Origin: Warburgia ugandensis
Lineage: Eukaryota > Streptophyta > Magnoliopsida > Canellales > Canellaceae
DNA: 64,000 nucleotides
Reading direction: 5' to 3'
Assembly (NCBI GenBank): GCA_035236585.1
Contig: CP141132.1
Span: 18,389,945-18,453,944, forward strand
The translations under genes were made by a program, and so were the position numbers. The notes beneath the pieces were generated by a model. The model ran no database searches. It worked only from the letters and a program-made list of their open reading frames with translations, and had not been told where the DNA came from. This document shows positions 25,160-37,961 of the stretch, piece by piece (position 1 is the first letter of the stretch; each line of letters begins with the position of its first letter).

Positions 25160-27010
25160 CCACAACAAATACCACCTGCCCTTAGATAATAGAAGCCCCC
25201 ACCCAAGAGACCAGTGGAGGATAATATTTGATAATGCATCAAAGCCAAGACAGGAAAAATGCATGACTTAAAGCCCAACTATATGAGAATATATATCCAT
25301 GAATGAGATGAAGAACACGATGAATCAAATAATGCATACTAATATATATATATATAGAAATATTACACATATTCAAATATATTTAGTATATTTTAGTCCA
25401 AAAAATAACATAAATATAGGTAAGTAGGGTTAATTATACATTCTACAATTCCAGGGTCCAAATGAGGAAAAGGGTATTTTGGTAATTTTAACCTTAAAGA
25501 ATAGCAAGACTATTTTCCAAGCTACCTCATGGCACACACAACCCAAGCATTAATATTGAGAATTGACAATAAAAAATGGGTGCTATTATTAAAGTCAAAG
25601 GAGTTAGAAACCCTAAGTGAAAGACCAAGCCTTGTCTATTCCAAATATGTGTGCATATCAAAAGTAAGGTGATAGTACTTCCCATGCATTCATGCAAGCT
25701 ATCTAACACCTGCGAAAGCTTCTATAGAAAGCTCATTCACATGCACTAGAATCACATACAATGAGAGCTTTCTAAAATAAAACAAGTCGGAAGGTCATGA
25801 CCCACTCGAAAACAGATGGCATTCACTTTTTCTCCTACTCAATCAAAAGAGGGGACCATTTAAGGGAGTGGAAGAATTTTCCACACAAGTAAGCATATTT
25901 CCCCTTGGTTTCACTTAATTTACATGGAGAAATAAGTAAGAAATGGTGGAGAGAAAAAAGGAGGAGAAGAGAGAGACAATTTATGAGAAATCTACAGTTG
26001 GAAAGCATATTTACCTTATAAGCATTAAGGGCCAAGATCTATCATTGTTCATGCACATTATAAGAAACCAATAGGAATTTAATCAATAAGAATAGACCCA
26101 TGAGAAGATAGACTATAATAAAGACCAGACTAAAATCCCATTAGTGGAGTTTTTTTTGGTGGGCTACCTACATTTCAGGACTAAAAATGTGTTGTTCAAG
26201 TGGGAGACGTCCCACCTTGAATAAGGAAAGATCTCCACCAATTCCACCAGTTTCAAGCCTCCCCACCCTTATGGATTGCCATTTCCAACTCTTTCGTAAG
26301 ATTTTGTCCTTTCCCTTCTATCTTCCTTACCACCCTAGCTTAACTTCTTTCCTTCCACCTTATCTCTTCCTTCCTAATCTCCATCCACTGCATAATGGAT
26401 TCCAAACCCCCCTCCTCCCTCTCCTTCTAAATCTCTTCTCTCTCTTCCCTTCATCCTTAAATCCTCACCATTCTTTCCTTCTTTCAACCTTATGAACCTA
26501 GACATTCATTCCATAGAGATTCCACTCCAAAAATCTATAAATAGGGGGTGAAGAACAAGGATTTTCATCTTTTACTTTCCCTAGACCTTAGAGTTCAAAC
26601 CTTAAAGAAACAAAGGAAGAGAGATCACCCTCACCCAAGTTCTCGACATCTACACATCCAATTCCTTGGAGAAAAAGATATGGGTCTTGACCATAATTCC
26701 CATTTCCCTTCTTAATTCATTTTTATTTTCATTCTTCTTCATATTTTTCTCTTTCTCACTACATTTGCACTTCCTAGATTTGCACGCATCCACCATAGGA
26801 CTGCAAGAATTCTTTTTTTGTTTAGATCTTTCACAGTTCACACACACCTTAGATTTGCACACCATCTTCTATGCATTCTTTCTCTCTTCTACTACTTTGC
26901 ATTACATGCATTAGGCATTTTCTCATGTATGTTTTGTTTTTCCTACACTTTAGATTGCATGCCTAACATTCTTCTCCATTGCTTGCACTTCGTAGGTGAC
27001 ATGAACCAAC
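25160..27010 (+). repeat. Tandem array unit 3
   Basis: The junction CCACAACAA is a degraded CCCAACAA. The flank GAGACCAGTGGAGGATAA follows, with target site CATAC at 25335-25339 and the LTR from 25340 (TAATATATA, with the initial TG mutated). Relative to unit 2 about 210 bp are deleted near 26218, where CCCACCTTGA joins directly to the AAGGAAAGATCTCCACC block. A TATA box is at 26536-26543. Confidence 0.8.
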
Positions 27011-29415
27011 CCCAAAAAGGACCAGCTATTCCTAGATAATACAAGCCCCCATCCAATGCCAGGACAAGAAAAATGCATAACTTAAAGCCCAACTAAAGCA
27101 AAATGTATAATCCATGAATGAGAAAAAGAACACGATGACTCAAACAATGCACAGTGATATATATATATATATAGAAATATTACAATACATATATATATAT
27201 ATATATTTAGTAGGCTTTAGTCCTAAAAATAACATAAATATCACTAATTAGGGTTAATTGCAAGTCCAAGGTACAAATGGGGAAAAAGGATATTTTGATA
27301 ATTTTAACCCTAAAGAAGAGCAAGACCATTTTCCAAGCTATCTCATGCCCCTCACAACCCAAACATTAAGATTGAGAGTTCAGACTAGAAAATGGATGTT
27401 GTTATCAAAGTCAAAGCAATCAAAAACCCCAAGTGAAAGGCTGAGCCATGTCCATTCAAAATAGTGTTCTTGTATCAAAAGTAAGGTGACAGAACTTCGC
27501 TATCCATCACCTTGGAAAGCTTTTAAGGAAAGTTGAAGTCACATTCATTGGAATCACATACAATGAGAGCTTTATAAAATAAAATAAGTTGGATGACTAG
27601 GACCCACTTGAAGATAGATGGCATTCACTCTTTCTCCTACTCAAACAAAAGAGGGGACCACTTAAGGGAGTGGATGAATTTTCCATGCAAGCAACCAATT
27701 TTTCCTCAATTCTACTTCATTTACATGAAGAAATAAGTAAGAAGTGGAGAAAATAAAGAAGGAGAAGAGAGACAATTTAAGATAAATCTACTGTTGGAAA
27801 AGCATCTTTACTTTTCAAGCATTAAGCCAAGATCTATCCTTGTTTATTCACATTATAAGCAACCAATAGTTATTAATCAAATAAGGATAAACCAATGAGA
27901 AGATAGACTACAGCGATGACCAGACTAAAAGCCCATTAGGGCAGATTTTTTCAGTGGTCTGCCACTTACATTTTAGGACTAAAAATGTATTTTTCAAGTG
28001 GGGAAACATACCACCTTGCTTGAAGTCTATTGGCTGGAGAAAATTGTGATGGGCTAGGGGAAGAAGAAGGAAGGGAAATGATATGGGTCTTGACCATAAT
28101 TCCCTTTTCCCTTCTTAATTCATTTTTATTTTCATTCTCCTTCTTATTTTTCTCTCTCTCACTACATTTGCACTTCCTAAATTTGTGCACATCTAACATA
28201 GGGCTGCAAGAATTCTTAATTTTTTTAGATTTTTCACAGCACATGCACACCTTATATTTGCACACCATCTTCTATGCATTCTTTGTCCCTTCTACTACTT
28301 TTCATTACATGCATTAGACATTTTCTCATGCATTTCTCATTTTTCCCTCACCTTAGATTTCATGCCTACCATTCTTCTCCATTGCTTGCAGTTCCTAGGT
28401 GACACCACTCCCCCCCGCCCCCCCGCCCCCAACAAAATCTTCTATGGATTTACATGCATTATTCATCCTAGGTTTGCGCACATGTCCTTTATTTCCCTTT
28501 CTTACCTTCCCTCCCTAGTAGTTACATGCATAACCCTTTAGGCCTAGCTTTCCTTGCATGCAAACCCTCTAATTCTCTTTATTTTTGCACATGTAACTTT
28601 TCATAACCTTAGAGTTGCATGCATCCTTCATTCGTCTATCAATCACACACCATTACACCCTCATCTCTCTTAGATCTTACATGCACCAAGCCCCTTTCTT
28701 TCCTTCTCTTCCATCCTTCACACACTCCATGCCTTAGTCTTCCATTAATTCTTCTCTATTCTTATTTCTTTTCTTTTTGGTATTTGGGAATAAAAGGAGA
28801 AGGAAGAACCCTTGTATCGCTTCTATGGAAGCCAAGGATTTCTTCCAATCCTAAAGTATGATTTGAGGATTACTTTGGGTTTGTGGCATGTCGGAGTAAA
28901 AAAGAGAAACTTTTGGTTGTAAAGTAGTGTGTCTTGGGCTGGATAGAAGTGTATAGGTACTTATTGACACTAAGAAAGCTGCAAAGCAGGTGTTCAAGCC
29001 TGTTAAAAGAAGAGGATGTGTAAAGAGACTTGTTGGGTGACAAAATCATGGACACCTATAGAGGAAACTCCAAGGAAGTTTCTTTAATTGCTTTACTTTC
29101 TTTTCTTTGTGTATTTACTTTCTATTGTAATCAAATTTATTAATGAAAGATCTTTCTATTATTAGTTACTTTATTCCATTGTTGCTTACTTTCCTTATTT
29201 ATTTACTTTTGTATCCAATTGCTTTATTTCTTGATTAGTTTGCATTGTTTATTTGATTAGAGTTATTTCCATTCCATGAATGTTGGCTAGGTTAGAGTAG
29301 GATAACTTAAGTTTTAATTAACTCCCTTTACTAAAGAGTCTTTGTGGGATCGACATGTATGTGCCGCTTCTATACTCCAATAGAACCATGCACTTGTGGT
29401 AATTGAAGCGTATCA
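27011..29415 (+). mobile_element. Tandem array unit 4 continuing into the complete LTR 3' end
   Basis: A shortened flank leads to the target site (CACAG, degraded) and an LTR start TGATATAT at 27155. Relative to unit 2 about 680 bp, including the TATA region, are deleted near 28080. At 28428-28435 this copy passes through CCCAACAA and carries on into LTR sequence that units 1-3 lack: a GGTATTTGGGAATAAAAGGA block, GGCATGTCGGAG, GTGGGATCGAC near 29345 and ATGCACTTG before the end GTATCA at 29415. The 3' target-site copy CATAC follows. The ORFs here are spurious. Confidence 0.8.
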
Positions 29416-29420
29416 CATAC
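29416..29420 (+). repeat. Target-site duplication CATAC (3' copy)
   Basis: CATAC directly follows the LTR end CA. The matching 5' copy is CATAC at 18498-18502 and 25335-25339, CATAT at 23231-23235 and CACAG at 27150-27154. This shows one original LTR insertion, amplified afterwards. Confidence 0.75.
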
Positions 29421-30810
29421 CATGGACAGAGAAATTTCTTGCTCGACCACAAGCAAAACCTAAAGTTGTGCATGCAGTAGGTGTAAATGGTTCTTCAAGT
29501 ACAAATATGGAGCAAACTAAGGCAGTTACCACTCTTTGTAGTGGTATAGTAATTAACAAAAATGGTCCCACAAAGGTGACAAAATTTAGGGACCTCCTCA
29601 AGAACAAGAAAAATCTACTGATGAGGAACCCATCTCACCCACTAAACCATGTCTCAGACGAGCTCCATTTCCATTGAAGCTAAGTCAAGCTACCAAGACC
29701 ATCTCTAATGATGAGATTTTGGAAATATTCAAGCAAGTCAAGATCAACATCTCGATATTAGATGCAATTAAACAAATCACTTCATATGCTAAAATTTTAA
29801 AGAATTTTGTACTTTATAACAAAAATTAAATGTGCAAAAGAAAGCATTCTTAACCAAATAGGTTAGTTCTATCCTTTAGCGCTACACACCTCTTAGTTAC
29901 AATGATCTAAGTTTCCCAACACTAGTTTGTATAGTTGGAAACCATAAGATTAATCAAGCTTTCCTTGATTTAGGATCTAATGTAAATCTACTGACGTACT
30001 TGGTATACGAGCAGCTAGGCTTGGGTGAGCTTAAACCTACTACCACCACACCAGCTAGTTGACTTATTTGTTAAGATACTAAGAGGGGTAGTTGAAGATA
30101 TGCTCATCCAAGTAGAACAATTATGTTTCCTAGTAGACTTTCTAGTTATGGATATACAAAAGGTGTTGAATGAAAGAAATGAAATAGTGGTCATTCTGAG
30201 ATGAAAATTCATGACCACGTTTATTGCATTAATTAACTATTGGAGTGGTATAACTAAACTTTCTTTTGGAAATATGAAATTAGAGCTAAACATTTTCAAC
30301 ATCTCTAAACAGCCAAGAGAAACCTCTGATGACTTGCATAGTGTCAAATATGCAAATTCAATTGTGTAAGATCAATTTATTCAATCTTTCTTTTCAACCC
30401 ACTTGAGGCATGTTTGGCCCATTTAATTGAATTTACTGAGGACACATAAATAAAGTTAATGTCATCCTTAACTCTATGCCCATCACGGACATGGGAAAAT
30501 GGCAACATTGTTTTAAGGAACTAGCCCCCAGAGAGTCCACTCATGCCCCATCCTCAGTCGAACCTCCTAAACTTGATTTGAAAATTCTACCATCTAATCT
30601 TAAGTATACATACTTATAAGACAAGGAAATATTTCTAGTCATAATCTACTCCCAATTGGAAACTTATCAAGAGAAAAATTAGTTGACACATTAAAAGACA
30701 CAAAGTGCAATAGGTTGGACCATTGCAGATATAAAGGGTATTAATTGCTTAATCTACACCTAATCTATATGGAGGATATTGCTAAACCATCTCATCAACT
30801 GCAACATAGG
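29421..30810 (+). pseudogene. gag C-terminus and aspartic protease, Athila-like Ty3/gypsy
   Basis: The reading includes KAVTTLCSG near 29520, like the TLRSG motif after the Athila Gag. It continues as LEIFKQVKINISILDAIKQI near 29730 and SYAKILKNFVLY, then a protease: FLDLGSNVNLL (about 29961-29993, with the Athila-type DLG active site), YEQLGLGELKPT and VEDMLIQVEQLCFLVDFLVM. A linker before RT ends with NRLDHCRYKG, the GWTIADIKGI-like site. Stops and frameshifts are frequent. Directly upstream is an LTR end rather than a primer-binding site, so that LTR is an insertion and not this element's own 5' LTR. Confidence 0.8.
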
Positions 30811-33059
30811 TGATGTGTCTGAAATAATACCCCAAGTGTGCAGCTCTACTGAAGTATAGAATCGACAATTACGAGTCGATAACACGAAGACTCTTTAATA
30901 AATAAGAGTTAATTAAACTTAAGTCACTTTACTTTAACCTAACAAACAAGGAAGGAATGGATGAACTTTAAACTAAACAACTAATCTAAGCAACTAATTC
31001 AAAACAAGGAAATAAACTAAAGTAAGGAAACTAACTAAAAGCAAGAAAATAAAGTAAAAAGGTAACTTTTTTACTAGTGGAGATTGAATTACAAAGATTA
31101 CAATAAAGAAAGAAAAGAAAATAAAGCAAATAAAGCAAATAAAGAAACTTCCTTAAAGTGGCCACTATAAGAGCCTTTATTGTGTCACTCAACAAGGCTC
31201 CTTACACATTCTCTTCTTCTTTTCTAGCTTGAACTCTGCTTTACGATCTTCTTGTTGTGTCCATCAACAAGTGTCTATACAAATACATTCAACCCAAAGT
31301 ACACTAATCTGCAATCATGCTTTTCTCATCTCCTTAACCCAACATGCCACAAACACAATAAAGTCCTCAACCATACTTTTAGGAATTAGAAGAGTCATTG
31401 TCTATCATTAGAAGGTGTTCTTCCTTTTCCTTTATTACCAAATCCCAAAGAAAGTAAAAAAAAAATGAAAGAAAGATGAAGATAAAAGATCGAAGGCTAG
31501 AATGGTGGAAGGACTTAGGTGTGGAAGAGAAGATGGAGATGGATGGAGTGTGGGTGTGAAATAAGGAGAGGTGGTGGATGTGTAATGATGAAGTAAGGAA
31601 TAATAAGAATGGGAGAAGAAGAAGATGGGAGCAAGAAAGGGGTGTGGGGATGGAAGGTAAGTAAAGAGAAGGGAAAGTGAATTCCTATTTTAGAAAGCGG
31701 GATGGAATTTGGTCATTGGTAGGATAACAAAGTGGAGTGGGAGAAGGAAAGGTAAGTGGTAAGGTGGTTAGGAAAATATATTTGAGTGGTTAGGAAGGAG
31801 ATTACTTAATAGATAAGGAAGAGAGAAGAATAAGGAATGTGGTTTGATTATTGGAAAAAATTAGAAGGTGGGTAGGTGGGGGTTTTAAAATTCAAATTGG
31901 GAAGTGGGAGATGAGTGGAAGGAAATAATATGGAAGAAGAAAGAGAAATAAGAAGAGGAAAGACTTAAAGTTGAAGGGAATGAATGAAGAAAGGAAAGAA
32001 TTAGAAAGGAAGGTTAAGGAGGTAGCGTACGATGAAGGGAAGGGAGTGTAAAATAGGAAAGTGACTATTGGAGAAGGGGGGGAAGGTGTGAATTTCAAAA
32101 TAAAAAAGTGAATGTGGAAAATGGGAGAAAATAAAAAAGGAAAAGATAAGGAATAAGTAGGAAAAGAAATTGGTGGAGAGAAAAGTGAAAGAAATGGAAA
32201 GTTGCTGGATTAATCTAGGGTTTTTTATATTTAGAAAGTCCCAAGGAGGGTAGGGCATGAAATACACTCTAAGATGTATGGACACTTGGATGAGATTGGA
32301 AGGTTGTGATCTTCCTTTCCTTAGGATTTTGATTTATCTTTTCAACATAGAAAAAGTTGGCTAGGGTTTTCTGCTTTACTTCACTTCAATCATAGACCTT
32401 ATATCATGCCTTCCTTTGCTTGGATGGATGGGATCCCTTTATGGTATGTAAACCATCCTTAAACTTCATTTCTTCTCTATCGTTGGATTGGATTGCCCTA
32501 GGATGAGTGGCCTTGGTCCTTATATGCTCATGTGAACAAATTGTACTTCAATATCTTATATGGATAAGGCCTCCAATCATTAGTTGATTCGTTTCCTTTG
32601 GTTGAGTAGGAGAAAGAAAATAAGTGAAAAGCCTTCATTTGGGCCCCATTCTTGTTTTTCTTCTAAGAAGTTTTCATTATATATGATTCCAATGTGTATT
32701 AATTGAGCTTCTTCCATAAGCTTCCAAGGGTGGTGACATGTATGCATGCCCTCATGCATGAGAATTTGCCACCTTTTTATCTCATTTGAATAAAAGTTGA
32801 ATATAGGGTTTTTGACCATTCTAACTTTGACAGTGACACCATATGATCTTTTTGAGCCTCCATGAATTCATTTAATATATGGCTCCTCAATGTAGCTTGA
32901 AATGTGAAATCGCTCTTTCTAGGATAAATTTGGTAATTTAATGCATTTTGTATATTTGTATCTTGGACTTATAAAATACTTAAATTAACCTTAATTAGTT
33001 TTGGGACTAAAACCTTCTAAATTGAGGGATATGTATGTAATATTTTTATATCCATCAGT
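30811..33059 (-). mobile_element. Solo LTR (TGATG...CATCA), reverse orientation
   Basis: On the minus strand it starts TGATGGATATAAAAATATTAC and ends GACACATCA, with length 2249 bp. It shares landmarks with the LTRs at 9138-12660 and 27155-29415: CACCACCCTTGGAAGCTTATGG, CTCCTACTCAACCAAAGGAA and GGCATGTTGGGTTAAGGAG on the minus strand. Flanks are ATAGG on the left and GTAAG on the right, each one transition from ATAAG, so a degraded 5-bp duplication is likely. It separates protease from RT in the Athila-like body. Plus-strand positions 31440-32210 are strongly purine-rich. ORFs at 31892-32285 and 32580-32819 are composition artefacts. Confidence 0.85.
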
Positions 33060-34500
33060 AAGCTAAATGCAAACATGAAAGAGGTGGTCAATGCAAAAGT
33101 CCTCAAACTGCTCGATATGGGGATTATCTACCCCATAAATGACAGCAAATGGGTGGGTCCAACTCAAATGGTCCCCAAGAAATCTAGGATGACAGTGGTC
33201 ACTAACACCAACAACAAACTCATTCCTACCCAAGTTACCACTAGTTCACATATGAGTATTGATTATCGAAGGTTGAACACTATCAAAAGGAAGGACCATT
33301 CCCCCTACCCTTTATTGATCAAATGTTAGAACGAGTAGCAAGATGAAAGTTTTATTTTTAGATGGTTATTCTGGATATAACCAATTAAAAATCGCATCTA
33401 AGAACTAGGAAAAGAATATATTTACCTATCCTTTTAGCACCTTTGCTTACAAAAGAACACCTTTTGGATTGTATAATGCTCCCACTACTTTACAAAGATG
33501 TATAATGAGTATCATCAATGATATGGTAGAATGCTTTTTGGAAGTCTTCGTGGATGAATATTGTCTTTCAAGCTTAAGAAAATTCTTAAACCATATTGAG
33601 GAGAAAATTTTAGTGTTGAACTAATAGAAGTGTCATTTTATGATTCCCAAGTGGGATTGTACTTGCCACATTATTTCCTTCAAAGCCATAGAGGTAGATA
33701 AAGCAAAAATTGATCTCGTCTCAAATATATCCATCCCTAAATTAGTTAGGAATATCCTCTTCTTGTTAGGAGATGCAGGATTTTTAGGAGGTTCATTAAG
33801 GATTTAGTGCAATATATAGACTAGTGTATCACCTTCTTATAAAGGACACCCCTTTCAAGTGTATTGACAAGTTAACCACTGAAGCCATCATGCAGCCACT
33901 GAACTAGAGTTTGCCTTTGAAATTACTTGTGATTCCAATGACTATGCTATAAGAGCATTGTTATGACAAATAAAGGATGAATCAACGACTATGCTATAGG
34001 AGCATTGTTATGACAGATAAAGGACAAAAATCCATATGGCATCTACTACACTAGTAGGATACTTAACAATTCACAAATGAACTATTCCACTATGAAAAAG
34101 GAACTCCTTACCATAGTCTTTGCACTAGAACTATTTCACTACAAAAAAGGAACTCCTTACCATAGTCTTTACACTGGATAAGTTCTAGTCTTACTTGCTA
34201 GGTTCTAATATAGTCACTCAATTACCTTCTTTCCAAGAAGGATTCTAAGCCATGACTTCTTAGACAGATTCTTTTAATCTACCATGGTAGATTCTAATAT
34301 AGTCACTCAAGTACCTTCTTTCTAATAGAAAGAAGGATGCTAAGCCATGACTTCTTAGATGGATTTTTTTGCTTTAAGAATTTGACCTTGAAATTAAAGA
34401 TAACAAAGAAGTAGAAAATGTAGTAGTTGACTACCTTTCTCGATTAGTTGTAACTAAATCCATAGAAGTGTTACCAATGAAGGACACCTTCCCAAATGAA
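33060..34500 (+). pseudogene. Reverse transcriptase and RNase H, Athila-like
   Basis: The RT N-terminal part is open at 33075-33329 (84 aa): MKEVVNAKVLKLLDMGIIYP, NDSKWVGPTQMVPKK and IDYRRLNTIKRKDH, which follow the Athila RT consensus. After a frameshift come the FxFGTFAY-like block (about 33430-33460), NAPTTLQRCMMS-like (about 33478-33510) and VFVDEYCL (about 33547), where the second catalytic Asp of VDD is replaced by Glu. RNase H follows with ALEFAFEITCDSNDYAI-like and a KELLTIVFALE block. The RNase H part contains three separate short tandem duplications (33940-34366). It is not functional. Confidence 0.85.
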
Positions 34501-35900
34501 CAATTATTTAACATCCCCCATCCCCATAGTTTGGTGGCATTATAAATTATTTGATCATAGAGAGGATACCTAAATATTGGAGTAAGTAAGTCAAGTAAAC
34601 AAATTTTCTCCTATGTGAAGCACTATTTTTGGTATGATCCATATTTATTTAGCTATTGTTTAGATCAAGTAATTAGGAGATGTGTGCTCTTCATTGAACA
34701 AAATAGTGTCATCTCCTTCTATCGTTTAGAAGCATGTGGCGAATATTTTTTTGGCCAAAAAATTGCTTCAAAAATTTTGTAGTGTGGTTTTCATTGGACC
34801 CTAATTTAAAGATACACATGACTTCTGTTAAGCCTACAAGCATTGCCAAAAGTTAGGCAAAATAACATGGAGGAATATGTGCCTCTAAATCTCATTCTTA
34901 CAATTGAGATATTTGGCTATTGGGGCATCAATTTCATGGGACCATGCCCTCCCACTGTTGGATATCTATACATATTGATAGTTGTAGAGTATGTATCCAA
35001 GTGGATTCAAGCTGTTCCATACAGGACCAACGATCACAAAATGGTTGTTAAGTTTTTAAAAGATAACATATTTTCAAGATTTGGTACACCTCAAGCCATT
35101 ATCAATGATAATAGTACCCATTTTTGCAACCGAACTCTTGTAGCTCTTATGAAAATGCATAACATAACACATAAAGTTGCAACACATATCACACACAAAC
35201 AAGTGGGCAAGTGGAAGCCTCTAATCTAGGAACTAAACAATCTCTTTAGAAGACTATTAGCCTAGACCACAAGGATTGGCTGCTCCAACTAACTAATGCA
35301 CTTTGGGCATATTGGTTTGCTCATAAAACCCCAATTGGTATGTCTCCTTATCGTATCATGTACGGTAAAGCCTGCCACTTGCCTATAGAATTAGAATATA
35401 GAGCCTACGAAGCTATTATAACATTTAGTTTCAACATGGATAAAGTAGGCTCACATTGCAAGCTTTAGATCAATGAGTTAGCAAAGATCAAATAGGATGC
35501 CTCTGAGAGTAACACAATTTACAAGCAAAAGATGAAAGTCTTTTGTGATAAAAATAATAATTAAAAAAAAAACATTTTGAGAAAATCATTTACTCTATCT
35601 CAAAAGGCCCCCGTTTACAACTCTAGGCTTTATGTCTTCCCAGGGAAGCTTAGAACTTGATGGACCAATCTACATGCTATTAAAAATGTTTTTCCTTATA
35701 GAATCATAAACATTGAGGACCCTAGGACTAATCACACATATAGTATTAAAGAAGTTCTTCCTTATAGAACCATTGAGATTGAGGACATTAGAATTGGTCA
35801 CACTTTTAAAGTGAATGGTTAACATCTTAAGCCTTTCTTAGAATATTATGATCTAGATGTTGAGTCCAAAACTTTAGCATGTCTTGTAACTAGGATTGAG
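34501..35900 (+). pseudogene. Integrase, Athila-like
   Basis: A zinc-binding remnant lies around 34660-34850 and the DDE core is open at 34843-35229. The core reads EIFGYWGINFMGPCP, where intact relatives have GIDFMGP, so the first catalytic Asp is Asn. It continues VVEYVSKWIQAVPYRTNDHK and FGTPQAIINDNSTHFCNR (second Asp present), then GKWK where GQVE would supply the Glu. The C-terminal part continues to about 35830 with KAPLQLYNSRLYVFPGKL-like sequence. Two of three catalytic residues are changed and stops are present. The family inserts cDNA into chromosomes; this copy cannot. Confidence 0.85.
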
Positions 35901-36004
35901 TGGACCCCATGCCTCTATAATTTTTATACCATAGTTTTTCAAAACTTGCTTTTTGACATCACACATTTCTTTATTTCTTAACATTTTATCAGCTTGCTTT
36001 TCAA

Positions 36005-36041
36005 ACACTGAGGACAATGTTTTTCTTAGGTTGGGGATGTA
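36005..36041 (+). other. Conserved post-pol motif
   Basis: CACTGAGGACAATGTTTTTC followed by TTAGGTTGGGGATG matches the well-known GAGGACAATGT...GTTTGGGGG phrase found just after pol in Athila/Tat-group elements. It supports the lineage call and marks the end of the coding part. Confidence 0.65.
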
Positions 36042-36114
36042 AACTTTTGGTCTCTCTACAATTGTTTTTCTTTTAAAAAATGGAAAAAGAAAAATGAGTT
36101 AGAAATTTTTTTTT

Positions 36115-37961
<1,847 letters not shown>

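Noticed and set aside
18321-28427. Repeat array as a CRISPR or satellite DNA
   Set aside because: Units are about 2 kb, contain LTR landmarks and a target site, and have no short spaced repeats.
27155-29420. This LTR as the 5' LTR of the Athila-like body at 29421
   Set aside because: No primer-binding site follows, the gag reading begins at once, a CATAC target copy flanks it, and the body's 3' LTR (37962-40219) belongs to a different LTR family.
31892-32285. ORFs of 68 and 94 aa on the minus strand
   Set aside because: They come from the homopurine/homopyrimidine tract of the solo LTR and consist of Phe, Ser, Pro and Leu runs.
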